A DNA stretch of 64,000 nucleotides from Clostridia bacterium (GCA_017516765.1 JAFXBE010000039.1:1-64000), one strand, 5' to 3'; shown: positions 21,401-27,886, numbered from the stretch's first letter. The notes: generated from the letters alone by a model not told the origin. Numbers and translations: made by a program.

Positions 21401-21876
21401 ACCAGAACACCGAACCCCACACTCATTTCAGCTCTGCCGTCTACGACGGCGGTACCATCATCAACCGGGCCGTGACCAGCTTCCGGGTACGGAAGGTCTG
21501 GGAGGGGCTGGCAGAAGGCGAAAAGGCTCCCGACATCACGCTTACGCTGTACTGCAACGGCGAAAAGCTGAACAAGAGAACCCCCGAGCCCGATGCCAAC
21601 GGCTGGTATGTGTTCAAGAACCTGCCCATCCGCTACAACGGTGCGGATGCGGAGTATCTGGTCAAGGAGGAGCCCCTGCCCGGCTATGCCGTCAGCTACG
21701 GCGAGGCAGTGGAGGGGCAGGAAGCTCCGGCTTACGCCCTCAACGGCGGTACCATCGTAAACCGCAAGCTGCCCCAGACCGGCGACAGCGCAATGCCCGG
21801 TCTCTGGCTGGCGCTGGTTCTGCTCTCCGGCGCAGCCGTGGTATTGCTGATCAGACGCAGATACGGCAACCGGTAA
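9478..21876 (+). CDS. Giant LPQTG-anchored multi-domain adhesin (about 4,132 aa)
   Basis: The start is ATG 9478 with AGGAGA 10 bases upstream. A signal peptide (MKAWKTIRKSSFLAVCTLAV..., ending near ALA-QG at residue 39) is followed by about 1,200 residues of large N-terminal adhesin-like domains. Cna-B-type modules follow at about 1258-1458 (VSKAWEDQNNHDNMRPESI, VKQWNDSNNAYNARPESI), then many pilin isopeptide-linkage (FctA/Spy0128-like) modules. DnaJ-type motifs lie at 1860-1881. A BspA-like DUF285 leucine-rich block spans about 2081-2250 (LDTSNVTEMCGMFAYC units). Three near-identical 115-residue modules occupy nt 19467-20501. LPQTG at 4098-4102, a hydrophobic helix and RRRYGNR end the protein. 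It is a wall-anchored adhesin stabilised by predicted Lys-Asn isopeptide bonds. No codon is TTA, CTA or TCA. The ligand is unknown. Confidence 0.92.
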   Translation: MKAWKTIRKSSFLAVCTLAVLLAAALLLQLALPHSALAQGTGDESFDMDGSKIEGIDLFWLTPDSTIDNNGNPVPDAELNNNGAARNDHLYIATGSDAELAMTFQFEVSFSGQYSYAPGDIQITFPAQVWHGRDSSGDAGVVDMTSLIGGMDLSVPEAPSTKGDFNWQLVDGNYVLTNTKTLGATSKAMFQMTLIDLFPHDLVDMSESEPITVQVDVVTSRGNVISRTSDPITAQVDTHAVLNSVKKDSRNELFEDVPDPATLPVQLLENLPAGTLPEDYLYVRWYTYVYHQGNQPFSLSLTDELDAAYLLEDISGAMTPGEKVTDSIFLGYVDPQGKAYPAENGSTVDVWQKKHHAATTAANDHMMYIWSAYPKAAFHVPTAEEDPVAYIMYNTAAWELSEYDAAVNDPGYGKPADARETSAGEDTAQITYTPVRWERPTGRFEVFKYTHASGMKDRNYGNGLNQLINGEDVDVEFVISSVGFGYPWTSHRTNPDDPFYVGDAEVTEEDFGILSWKQVIDDCDVFFDLSEVPLTARDFETAWFEVQIPQRLRYRKAGADEYGYKPDGEALSAKSIKYGAVEAGTYAYFIDDTLPIPDVTIEYQVDGSGVWLPAATATWGETGKNPMTFVNVQESITTSGRRILFPENTTDVRHTFVSDVFGGKTVEKSDVAALYWDMRLGVTLKASDENIAIAEKWFTLTDTPSTKMRNDVRMEVYGWVGNQAGGTPPEGVLLEVSDGSFYDYSRATISGASYGVSMSKAVDFDNRSVAQGGDNDVENRRAILHYSAKVMEKSNMTDRLQYDQAVAAGTIPAETGGIWYDLLPEGVVPLLNTLEVRPGDTILSRYIVENYKNSGRTLLVVECDLTPTPVLGDGSVYMDSPTLAFDAVYPWDAIIDHQGEAAVNYIAFESTSSGLRYDTLGTITGQRGDADDPTGGNNITTPEMPEEIAQAMTDLDPNTDENRFVYAKCDVNVDVITSAVSGITKAVKNDLYGIWTQGLDGQEQVTVYEGQNYTYRLRVESTTGTRTSDIIIYDTIENYHIPANDVTKQDDYNNIDEKKDWQGDWQGKGQWRGTLRSVDLSEFVEAQVAPVLYYSTVEDLTFADSDSGDTTQDGRLEIFSKNEYDLTNTAYWQKAELDASGMWQAPAGVTAVALDARKAADGSDFVLEGGKSLTGYLHMVAPDDDSDPDVWNAKGAYAHKTADDGSPLQEVDWEKARDEKNNMYAFNNTRLKCVQTGSGSAGESSNIMIRNDYTRVGILPKVIGVSKAWEDQNNHDNMRPESITLTLVRKLPGESFREVTDANGDPIRLTLDESNSWTGWLEQIDVVNEDGECYIYSFREDEVPGYTYAVTQPDENRYLVTNTHPNEQVTIRGVKQWNDSNNAYNARPESIQLTLFRDGEQLSELTVYPAADGTWNYSFGSLDKYAPGGVPYEYTIKETYVPKYSFNADDLTQPVNDYTPKSDLTVQKKLVNTTPAAAQVPFTFTIQLLAEQTRQEIEAGAEPMPLMDAYRYEIFALEEDGSRTVVSDGTISCSGTFRLKADEEIVIRDLPTDSTYKIVEEPQTGFILSESVNAEGILYAGGENRAEFTNTYTSRGGLQLYGQKTLNGAALRKNQFRFQIVDKTEGSPTKDQVVGSGYSGMPESRKDAATGQITSTAPISFGQLRYTQADAGKTFVYEVSEVAVEQGGYTYDETVYTIEVHVEDNGDGTLTATAVDAATGRDVTRPDGANMPFENTYEAQGSVTLKAWKTFPGGTLEDGSFTFELYRYKNGAPTELIGTATNNAAGEVIFPEITFGEDDVALGDEPTVYSYLVWETQGSEEGVVYSKQAYVYRIAVTDNGDGTLGIEESVKAASRECAECAYCNGTGMIDNSVCTTCNGTGINDGALTVTDTESMPVFTNRPEDGSLTVTKQVTNDPNPLPDQEFMFTVTFSGQVPADLSYEKPERQAPATPGGSGAGSGSEGGSGTVAKYHLPDEELQNSEPFAVYDPQTHGITIIRMTKDADGVYRFEDYAVAESDLTPKTQYYDIYTDPDTGLLYHRMTKLETEDLSNSYSSPYPWRDDYTIRSEATSFTMKGGFKPSAGYQMFYMMRKITKMDVSMLDTSRITRMYDAFRYLDNLKELDLRMLDTSNVTEMCGMFAYCERLETLLLDFDTTNVTTMDSMFRSCYKLKTLDLSSFHTPNVEDFGGMFENCQEMVTLDISNFDTSNTEDFSGMFTYTDKLQVLDLSHFDTGSATNMYRMFSYYNWYPGRELILGEGFLADSDTFYYIDGEGEYTSTCPFSKITFPTGKSIFVADAKWKASSSSVYTGWWVNTATGERLQDTPGKGIPSVMDAIMREGKGGTWELELAGYQVSFEPGEGGAGYTPDAYSATYSDLTAPHYFYQFGKMVECFTDEAGNVFYPDLNDRITIPADTYAAGDHITLTARWKDYEFPVVNMNNTITFKLRAGESLTINDLPAGIEYHVSEEPLDGWTLLSKTGDTGAIDSAQTDVSVFTNEYKSSRRIAYLEAKKLVNGVPSGADEEYTFTLNQGNTVLQTVTSKANGVVQFAPIELEDRYGNYSYQIKEVPGNDRDMVYDSSTEYAYINMSWNSVTGAYEPKVRYGNNTIPVFENDRMGQLKLTKRVAGTSTSMANSKSFNVEVTFTRPDGQPWRNGYSNYVYSTTGSSYWINSSGTITLWVSAEYPVTLRDIPQGVTYQAREIGTYTHWTVDSNVYTGTISGDEPAEVVFTNHYTAKGSAQIKAHKYYYSSVPLRDGDFTFELLRGVKDPESGQWSPGEVIATADNKADGSITFGPIEFDTEGLHRFYIREVVDSEHGVSYDRGTYYVDYYASDWGDGTLNVYNYNNYDPSFYNGDTSGYLYVTKKVVNATEVNADASFVFDLYLKNRNGEPYTNSSWGYYIYDVNDSYTYHSAHITDGKVTFSLKDGERFRGYFPSTCTYEVVERPLPGFTASGSPSGRIPSQYGTVNEIVTNTYAAEGEYVLEANKLVNGEAPEEGQFIFELYGSDDTLITSVANAADGSITFPTLRFTQSDVGEVTYRLVEKNTAQPGIVYDESVHTVTLTVADNGDGTLTVTADDLPAEGILFENTSKDSVDIKATKEWKGDEAHPGTRCDIVLNLYSSTSPGEKTPVGSKTISAEATGDALTVTWEDMPLFREANGEKQPITYTVEEEMQLAEGEPVVYTHLVTGSAEEGFRVINRYTGADVVLTARKELTGRAWKADDLFTFEVYDSENRLAATAQNAANRTVTFPALCFNMDDMVGAVRDEDGNRIKTLTYTIVEKAGDIPGIIYDDAAYTATVTLVQTPEGDLSASVEYEAEDIVFVNTYTATGSAAFSGTKVLEGRALTAEQFSFTLTGENVTETVTNAADGSFAFSPIEYTLADVGEHEYTVSEVNSGLHGYTYDSTVYRIKVTVTDNGDGTLTTATTVNGSAATPIAFTNAYTPDGSVQFSGTKKLEGRALAAEQFSFTLTGEGMTETVTNAADGSFAFSPIEYALTDVGEHEYTVTEVNGGLHGYTYDETVYRIKVTVTDNGEGDLIATYTVNGGADTPIAFTNAYIPDGSVQLGGTKQLNGRTLEAEQFSFTLSGDGITETVTNAADGTFAFSPIEYALADVGEHEYTVTEVNGGADGYTYDETVYTVKVTVRDNGAGDLIATYAVNGAEDTAIAFENTYDADCTLTFAGVKTVGGKEPTEDQIFTFRLKAEDGTVLQEVENDKGSIRFAPISYTLADVGKTHRYTIAESSESTEQYRTDPSVYALTVTLTDPGTGTLVADWSLTKDGAEAANIVFDNTPLTHLEISKTVAGRETDMAFSFLVTLTDTDGNPLEGTFPVTGIEAVTIASGDSLLVKHGETARIGGLPVGACYTVEEAVYTAFDASVNGTAGNKAEGTLPAEGAKAAFTNTGKTTGFSVTKKWEGGSGTISLTIYADGKKMVPQPAVLNNGSKYSCTGLPMYTDEGTAIVYSAKERYVDGYVTIYQNTEPHTHFSSAVYDGGTIINRAVTSFRVRKVWEGLAEGEKAPDITLTLYCNGEKLNKRTPEPDANGWYVFKNLPIRYNGADAEYLVKEEPLPGYAVSYGEAVEGQEAPAYALNGGTIVNRKLPQTGDSAMPGLWLALVLLSGAAVVLLIRRRYGNR
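19467..20501 (+). repeat. Three tandem 345-bp repeats inside the giant adhesin
   Basis: Units start at 19467, 19812 and 20157, each 345 bp (115 codons). Each encodes a pilin-type module with GTK, the EQFSFTLTG block, TVTNAADG(S/T)FAFSPIEY, VGEHEYTV and YTYD. High nucleotide identity points to recent duplication or ongoing homogenisation. Confidence 0.85.
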
Positions 21877-21897
21877 TATTCCGGGTAACATAAGAAA

Positions 21898-21928
21898 GAG
21901 GGGCTGCGGCAGATCGCCGCAGCCCCTC
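21898..21928. terminator. First of two identical hairpins after the adhesin gene
   Basis: The stem GGGGCTGCGGC with GCCGCAGCCCC is GC-rich but lacks a T-run on the plus strand. An identical 30-base sequence recurs at 22089-22118. The two flank the intergenic repeat. Confidence 0.5.
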
Positions 21929-21944
21929 AAATCGTTGAAAAAGC

Positions 21945-22090
21945 GCGGGGTGCAGGGGGATCATCCCCCTGCCGGGTGTGGGCGGAGCCCACAATCCCTA
22001 CGCCGCAGCGTTTTCCTGCAAGCACAGTGAGCACCGAAGGTGCAAGATGTGCGACTTTGATCGAAAAGTATGGGTTTATCAGCAGTCTGA
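21945..22090. repeat. Intergenic repeat, copy 1
   Basis: A 146-bp element between the adhesin and tryptophan synthase stop codons. It opens with two palindromes (GGTGCAGGGGG-ATCAT-CCCCCTGCC, then GTGGGC-GGA-GCCCAC), followed by conserved blocks GCAAGCACAG, CCGAAGG and GCAAGATGTGCG, and ends ATCAGCAG-T-CTGA. Copy 2 is at 34107-34253. It is not coding. Confidence 0.8.
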
Positions 22091-22121
22091 GGGGCTGCGG
22101 CAGATCGCCGCAGCCCCTTTC
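22089..22121 (+). terminator. Second identical hairpin, with T-run on the plus strand
   Basis: The same 30 bases as 21898-21927, here followed by TTTCC. It lies 17 bases from the TrpB2 stop codon on the other strand. Confidence 0.55.
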
Positions 22122-22137
22122 CTGTATCCATCGTTTT

Positions 22138-23511
22138 TCATTCCACCTTCGGCAGCTTCGCAACAGCCTCTGCCAGCTCCCCATCGGTGGGGATATAATC
22201 GTCCATCCTGCCGTCATGGAACTTTTCGTAGCTCATCATGTCGAAATAACCGGTACCGGTCAGACCGAACAGGATGGTCTTTTCCTCGCCGGTCTGCTTA
22301 CAGCGCAGGGCTTCATCCATCGCCACTTTGATGGCATGGGAGCTTTCCGGCGCAGGCAGGATGCCCTCCACCCGGGCAAACTGTTCAGCAGCAGCGAATA
22401 CCTCTGTCTGCTTTACGGATACCGCTTCCATCAGCCCGTCATCGTAGAGCTGGGACAGCACCGGACTCATGCCGTGGTAGCGCAAACCGCCCGCATGGCT
22501 GGCAGAGGGGATGAAGCCGCTGCCAAGGGTGTACATCTTCGCCAGCGGGCAGACCATACCGGTGTCGCAATAATCATAGGCATACACGCCCCGGGTCAGG
22601 CTGGGACAGGAAGCTGGTTCTACCGCAACAAAACGGTAATCCGCCTCGCCCCGCAGCTTTTCGCCCATGAAGGGCGCGATCAGACCGCCCAGGTTGGAGC
22701 CGCCGCCCGCGCAGCCGATGATGATATCCGGCTTGATGCCGTACTTCTCCATGGCGGTTTTCGTCTCCAGACCGATCACCGACTGGTGCAGCATCACCTG
22801 CGTAAGCACGCTGCCCAGCACATAACGGTAGCCCTCCATAGAGGTTGCCGCCTCCACTGCCTCGGAAATGGCACAGCCCAGGCTGCCCGTGGTGCCGGGA
22901 TGCTCTGCCAGAATCCTTCTGCCCACGGCGGTCTCCATGGACGGGGACGGGGTGACCGATGCGCCGTAGGTGCGCATCACCTCCCGGCGGAAGGGCTTCT
23001 GCTCGTAGCTGCATTTGACCATGAACACCTTGCAGTCCAGCCCCAGATAGGCACACGCCATGGACAGCGCCGTGCCCCACTGGCCTGCGCCGGTCTCGGT
23101 GGTCACGCCCCTGAGCCCCTGCTGTTTGGCGTAGTATGCCTGCGCGATGGCGGAATTCAGCTTATGGCTGCCGGAGGTGTTGTTGCCTTCAAACTTGTAG
23201 TAGATCTTTGCAGGGGTCTGAAGTTTTTCCTCCAGACAGTAGGCGCGCACCAGCGGTGCGGGGCGGTACATGCGGTAGAAATCCAGAATGGGCTGGGGAA
23301 TGGGAAAATAGGGTGTGGTATCGTCCAGCTCCTGCCGGATCAGCTCGTCGCAGAAGACGCCGGACAGATCCGCCGCCGTCATGGGCTGTAAGGTCTCCGG
23401 GTTCAGCAGCGGCGCAGGCTTGTTGTGCATATCGGCACGCAGGTTGTACCATGCCTTGGGCATCTCGTTTTCTTCCAGATAGATTTTGTAGGGGATCTGC
23501 TTTGTTGCCAT
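22138..23511 (-). CDS. trpB: TrpB2-type tryptophan synthase beta chain
   Basis: 457 aa; ATG 23511 has GAGGAGG upstream. It is a PLP fold-type II enzyme. The Schiff-base lysine lies in NTSGSHKLNSA, the substrate loop is TETGAGQWGTALSMA, and GCAGGGSNLGG is the phosphate-binding loop. The length (about 457 rather than 400) and N-terminal extension (AWYNLRADM...PETLQPM) are those of the TrpB2 subgroup, which condenses indole with serine and often lacks a TrpA partner. No other trp gene is nearby, so it may salvage indole, which is plentiful in the gut (inference). Expression is under the T-box just upstream, whose specifier reads UGG, Trp. Confidence 0.92.
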   Translation of the reverse strand: MATKQIPYKIYLEENEMPKAWYNLRADMHNKPAPLLNPETLQPMTAADLSGVFCDELIRQELDDTTPYFPIPQPILDFYRMYRPAPLVRAYCLEEKLQTPAKIYYKFEGNNTSGSHKLNSAIAQAYYAKQQGLRGVTTETGAGQWGTALSMACAYLGLDCKVFMVKCSYEQKPFRREVMRTYGASVTPSPSMETAVGRRILAEHPGTTGSLGCAISEAVEAATSMEGYRYVLGSVLTQVMLHQSVIGLETKTAMEKYGIKPDIIIGCAGGGSNLGGLIAPFMGEKLRGEADYRFVAVEPASCPSLTRGVYAYDYCDTGMVCPLAKMYTLGSGFIPSASHAGGLRYHGMSPVLSQLYDDGLMEAVSVKQTEVFAAAEQFARVEGILPAPESSHAIKVAMDEALRCKQTGEEKTILFGLTGTGYFDMMSYEKFHDGRMDDYIPTDGELAEAVAKLPKVE

Positions 23512-23562
23512 GGTTCGGTTCCTCCTCTTCTGATTTTTGCTGAGGGGAGGTTTTTCTGCAAC

Positions 23563-23605
23563 AAAAAACCCGTCCCCCCAGACATGAGTTGTCTGCTGGG
23601 ACAGG
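23563..23605 (-). terminator. Regulated terminator of the T-box
   Basis: On the minus strand CCTGTCCC pairs with GGGACGGG and AGACA with TGTCT, followed by six T. The 5' arm lies just after the T-box core, so the two structures are mutually exclusive. Confidence 0.85.
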
Positions 23606-23852
23606 AGAAAATGCTTTTTCCTGCGGTGCCACCCGGCTTGATGCACCCTTTATGGTGCACCCACTTTGCGCATACCGACATATGCCGACGGTTGATAACG
23701 GAGAGTCCCGCTCCGTCTTGCATACTCCGGCAAAGCCGTTTCTGCTCGCCCTCGGAAGTCCATTCAGCCAAGCGTTCTCCGCCGCAATTCCACTATCTGC
23801 GGCTCTCTGTGGGAGAAGAGGGATGGCTTACTCACTCTTCCTCAACGGTTTA
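23563..23852 (-). promoter_or_regulatory. T-box leader with UGG (Trp) specifier
   Basis: Read on the minus strand, the leader begins with stem I sequence GAGGAAGAGTGAGTAA. The specifier loop holds GAA-TGG-A with TGG at 23762-23760, bounded by GGAAG/CTTCC and AGCCA/TGGCT helices. The T-box core GGGTGGCACCGCAG is at 23634-23621. A terminator follows at 23605-23563. Uncharged tRNA-Trp should stabilise the antiterminator and switch trpB on. Confidence 0.93.
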
Positions 23853-23857
23853 TGGGA

Positions 23858-23886
23858 ATGATACACCCACGCTTTAGCGTTGTCAA
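23858..23886 (-). promoter_or_regulatory. Promoter of the trpB T-box transcript
   Basis: Minus strand TTGACA (23881-23886), 17 bases, TATCAT (23858-23863). Transcription would start just before stem I. Confidence 0.8.
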
Positions 23887-23928
23887 GCGGCAGTGTGAAA
23901 TTTTGTGGGCAAAGCCGCCGGGTGCAGC

Positions 23929-24300
23929 TTATGCTTCATCCGCAAAGAATCCTGCGTTTTCCAGCTCTTTGGCGATCCACGAAGGGGTGTAGAAGGCGGG
24001 GCGGGCATCCGGACGATAGTTTTCCTGCACCTGTGTGCCGGGCTTCTCATCTTCGATATACACCAGAGCGACGCCGCCTTCGTGCAGGATGGCGTACCAG
24101 TGGTAATACCGGTTTTCGTGGATGCTGTCGTAAGAATCGAAGCAGGGGAAGCGTTCCCGGAAGTACAGCACCCGGCGGCCGTAGTTGTCCCGGTAGGCGG
24201 GGATCTTATAGCCGCGGTACAGAACACCCTCCTGCTCGTCCAGCTTTTTCGCCCTGAGCTGAGCAAGGCTCAGATATGCCTTTCCGGCTGCCGTGAACAT
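23929..24300 (-). CDS. Hypothetical 123-aa protein
   Basis: The start is taken at ATG 24300, with AAAGGAG 10 bases upstream; the upstream in-frame ATG at 24321 overlaps this ribosome site. The protein is soluble and rich in Tyr, Arg and Asp/Glu (GYKIPAYRDNYGRRVLYFRE, YYHWYAILHEGGVALVYIED). The C-terminus TPSWIAKELENAGFFADEA is helical. I do not recognise the family; the alternating beta pattern suggests a small alpha/beta fold. It lies upstream of, and in the same direction as, the trpB T-box transcript. Confidence 0.65.
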   Translation of the reverse strand: MFTAAGKAYLSLAQLRAKKLDEQEGVLYRGYKIPAYRDNYGRRVLYFRERFPCFDSYDSIHENRYYHWYAILHEGGVALVYIEDEKPGTQVQENYRPDARPAFYTPSWIAKELENAGFFADEA

Positions 24301-24438
24301 TGCAGATCCGCTCCTTTCCAAACACCCTGAAGCACATTGGGGATATCACAGGCATTCGCCGTCGGCACGGGGGGTTCCTGCAAGAAAGGAGCAGGTATCC
24401 CCCGGGAGAGACGCATGGCACAAGTGTTTTCCCGCCGA

Positions 24439-24467
24439 TTGTGCTTTCGGCGTCGGCGTGATATCAT
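24439..24467 (+). promoter_or_regulatory. Probable promoter of the small repeat-domain gene
   Basis: TTGTGC (24439-24444), 17 bases, TATCAT (24462-24467). The architecture is like that of the promoter at 24914, in front of its larger paralogue. The rest of the 24301-24559 gap holds a hairpin near 24370-24402 and nothing else recognisable. Confidence 0.55.
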
Positions 24468-24559
24468 CATGCATAACAAATAACATTTGGTATTACAAAC
24501 CATTCAGCGGCGTGCGGAAGACCGCCAAAAACCGAATTTTCACCAAGGAGCTGTGAAGC

Positions 24560-24880
24560 ATGAAACCCGATGCCGCGAACAAGTTTTTCTCTTTTTTCAC
24601 AAGCCCGAAACCGACCGCCGCCCCTGCCGGTAACGACCCGGTCAAAGGCCCGGTCTGCAATACGCAGCAGGATCTGGTTGCGGCTTTGACAAGAAAAGCC
24701 ACGCGCACGCCTGCAAACATCACACTTCCCATCGGTACACCGTTGTACGAACGGTGCGGCTCAGGCGAATGGATCACTGAAGCCCTCCTCGATGCCGGGC
24801 TGGACTGGGATTCCTATACCTACCGCAAGCAGTCCGGACGCTGCTCCATCACCTTTGAAAACATCCGTCGGTATCAATAA
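24560..24880 (+). CDS. Small free-standing copy of the transglutaminase-protein repeat domain
   Basis: 106 aa from ATG 24560 (AAGGAG upstream). It has no signal peptide or membrane helix. Residues 9-18 (FFSFFTSPKP) and the region from VCNTQQDLVAAL to the end match the first repeat of the neighbouring 636-aa protein: LYERCGSGEWITEALLDAGL against [20 protein letters not shown], then DWDSYTYRKQ against [10 protein letters not shown]. It is therefore a single repeat unit encoded on its own, either a partial duplication of its neighbour or a partner or decoy of it. The family is unknown to me and the cellular location (cytosol?) is uncertain. Confidence 0.7.
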   Translation: MKPDAANKFFSFFTSPKPTAAPAGNDPVKGPVCNTQQDLVAALTRKATRTPANITLPIGTPLYERCGSGEWITEALLDAGLDWDSYTYRKQSGRCSITFENIRRYQ

Positions 24881-24913
24881 CCCCCGACGGATACATCTCT
24901 CTGATTGGCGATC

Positions 24914-24942
24914 TTGCGATCGGACCGGCTGTATGATATCAT
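24914..24942 (+). promoter_or_regulatory. Promoter of the transglutaminase-like gene
   Basis: TTGCGA (24914-24919), 17 bases, TATCAT (24937-24942), 54 bases before ATG 24997. Confidence 0.6.
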
Positions 24943-24996
24943 TTGCACAGCATCTGTCCGCCCGTTTGCCAAACCGTTCTGCAAGGAGTGTGCTTC

Positions 24997-26907
24997 ATGT
25001 CAGCTGCATATGCCCGAAAGAAAAACAAAAGCTGCCTCGGCAGGCTGCTGAAATTCCTGTTGATCCTCTGTTTCCTGATCGTCCTGTTCTTCTATGTAAC
25101 GAACAATGATTTTCGTGAAAACATCAACTGCGGTGTGACCGGTCTGGTTGCGAACGTAGCCGACTATGTTTCCTCGCTGCAGGAGCCGGGAAGCCCGGGC
25201 TTCAGCCTCTCCGGGCTGTGGGATGCCCTTTCGAAAGAAATACCCGGTTTTTCGCCGGAGGCGCTCTGGTCGATCATGACAAATACGGCGGAGGACACCG
25301 TTTCTTCTTTCACAAGTCCGAAGCCGACCAACGGTTCCTCCGGCGTTTCCACGACCCAGAAGCAGAACACCGCCGAAAACGTGCTGGCGGCCCTGTCCGG
25401 TTCAGCGAACAAAACATCGGTCTGCAGCACCCGGGACGAGCTGATAGCCGCCATTGCGGAAAAATCAGCAACCAAACCCACCAGCATCAAGGTTTCCATC
25501 AGTTCGGCGCTGTATACACAATGCGGTTCCGTTGACTGGGTAACAGAGATCCTGTACGACGCGGGCATCGACTGGGCTTCGTATACCTACAGCCAGTCTT
25601 TCGGCAGCTGCACCCTCACTTTGAACAAAATCAAATATCTGGATGCCGTGCCCTGCACCAGCCTGTACCAGTTCAAAACCCTGCTGAAGGGCGCCGAATC
25701 CACCGGAAGCATCTCCATACGCCCCTCGGCATCCCTCTATACCCAGCTGAAGGAAGATGACTGGGCGCTTCTGTATGCTGCTCAGGGCGAATGCGGCATC
25801 ATTGACGGCAGCTTCAGCAGTTACAAGGAACCCAAACGTGTTCTGGTTTTCTCCGATCTGGTCTTTGCTGACAATTTCTACAGCGTTTCCTCCGTTACCG
25901 AGATCAAAAAGCATTTCCTCGCCAGCACCCGGACAGGAGCCGATTCCATTGCCTTCCATTGCAGCGATCAGCTGTTTTCAAAACTGACCGCCCATGTTGA
26001 CGCCAAAAATCCATCCATCATGAACACCATCGCCTCCAACTGCGGTGTGACGGATGGAAACTGGGCGTACAGCAGCGCCAAAAACCTGTATTATTCCACC
26101 GGGCTGGATTATTTCCCCGGGGCGCGGATCGTCTGCCTGTACAGAAACAACCGACTGAACGAGCTGACAGCCCGGGAACGCACGCTTTACAACAAGGCAG
26201 CCGAAATCGCTTCCCGGTGCAGACGCGCATCCGCAGACGATTACGAGCTGATCCTCAACATTTGCCGGGAGATCTCCGCCATGGCGGATTATCGGCTTTG
26301 CACCGACCCGAACTGCGATGGCTGTGAGCTGGACAATGCGTACGGCGTAATGCTCAACGGCGGCGGCGAATGCGACTCCTTTACCGATACCTTTTACCTG
26401 ATCGCCGCCCTTGCGGGGCTGGATGCAGGCTACCAGCACGGCGACGTAACGGAGATCTACAACAGCGACGCCGGCAGCAGCGGGCATATCTGGAACACCG
26501 TGACCCTGAACGGTAAAAGCTACTTCGTGGAAATGACCGGCGCCAACACGACCGCAGGCGGCGACAGGATCACCCCGTACTGGATGCTGCTGGGGAATGA
26601 TGTAGCCCAGTTGACCCATATCTGGGACAAGAGTACCGCCTTCCACCAGTTGGCATCCACACTGGACGACAGCTATTCCTACTACCACAGGGAAAACTGC
26701 GCCTTTACCACCCCGGCACAGGCTGCCGCCTGCATCAAAAAATACAGAAACAGCGGTCTTGCCTGTATCGATGTGATGATCATCAACCAATCCTCGCTTT
26801 CCAACGAAAAATGTCTGCAGCAGCTGCTGGATGGGCTGCGCATCGGTGGCAGTTACTCCCACACCTTCATCGCCAACAGGATCTACGTAACGTACTATTA
26901 CAAATAA
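24997..26907 (+). CDS. Membrane-anchored transglutaminase-like protein with three tandem N-terminal repeats
   Basis: 636 aa from ATG 24997 (CAAGGAG upstream). A basic N-terminus (ARKKNKSC) precedes one membrane helix ([18 protein letters not shown], about 19-36), so the bulk is outside. A Ser/Thr/Pro linker follows, then three related 75-85-residue repeats (about 141-217, 218-294, 295-379). Each has a Leu-rich helix, an (I/S)-x-(L/F)(Y/F)-(T/S)-(Q/K)-L or similar strand and a D/N-W-x-Y or F segment. The C-terminal half is a transglutaminase-like cysteine domain: Cys459 in [13 protein letters not shown], His497 in SSGHIWNTV, and Glu512 (YFVEMT) where Asp is usual. It could be a peptidase or cross-linker at the cell surface. 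The substrate is unknown. Confidence 0.8.
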   Translation: MSAAYARKKNKSCLGRLLKFLLILCFLIVLFFYVTNNDFRENINCGVTGLVANVADYVSSLQEPGSPGFSLSGLWDALSKEIPGFSPEALWSIMTNTAEDTVSSFTSPKPTNGSSGVSTTQKQNTAENVLAALSGSANKTSVCSTRDELIAAIAEKSATKPTSIKVSISSALYTQCGSVDWVTEILYDAGIDWASYTYSQSFGSCTLTLNKIKYLDAVPCTSLYQFKTLLKGAESTGSISIRPSASLYTQLKEDDWALLYAAQGECGIIDGSFSSYKEPKRVLVFSDLVFADNFYSVSSVTEIKKHFLASTRTGADSIAFHCSDQLFSKLTAHVDAKNPSIMNTIASNCGVTDGNWAYSSAKNLYYSTGLDYFPGARIVCLYRNNRLNELTARERTLYNKAAEIASRCRRASADDYELILNICREISAMADYRLCTDPNCDGCELDNAYGVMLNGGGECDSFTDTFYLIAALAGLDAGYQHGDVTEIYNSDAGSSGHIWNTVTLNGKSYFVEMTGANTTAGGDRITPYWMLLGNDVAQLTHIWDKSTAFHQLASTLDDSYSYYHRENCAFTTPAQAAACIKKYRNSGLACIDVMIINQSSLSNEKCLQQLLDGLRIGGSYSHTFIANRIYVTYYYK

Positions 26908-26912
26908 CCCAC

Positions 26913-26956
26913 TGCCCCCGGCTGCCGCACAGGTTCGGCAGCCGGGGGCATGTTAT
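26913..26956 (+). terminator. Terminator of the transglutaminase-like gene
   Basis: A 15-bp perfect stem (TGCCCCCGGCTGCCG at 26913-26927 with 26936-26950) is followed by a weak T-tract TGTTAT. Confidence 0.75.
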
Positions 26957-27013
26957 CGCTGCGGTTTCCAAAAAAACCGCCGCAAGAAATATGCAGAAAT
27001 CCCAGCCGACCCC

Positions 27014-27042
27014 TTGCACATTCCCCACCCATGTGCTATACT
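27014..27042 (+). promoter_or_regulatory. Promoter of the rpsB operon
   Basis: TTGCAC (27014-27019), 17 bases ending GTGC, TATACT (27037-27042): an extended -10. About 100 nt of leader follow before rpsB, with CCGCC-CAAT-GGCGG hairpin potential near 27081. An S2-type autoregulatory leader is possible but unproven. Confidence 0.75.
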
Positions 27043-27145
27043 TTATCCGATTACGCACCTTTGTGGTTCGCATGCTTGTGCCGCCCAATGGCGGTGGCTG
27101 TGCGGTGTGGCCCAAGGGGTGGAAAAAACAAGGAGGATACCCAAA

Positions 27146-27886
<741 letters not shown>

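Noticed and set aside
9274-21930. Antisense open frame of 4,218 codons opposite the adhesin
   Set aside because: It is in exact register with the sense gene, has low-complexity Gly/Val/His-rich product, no ribosome site and no promoter. It follows from the absence of TTA, CTA and TCA codons in the real gene.
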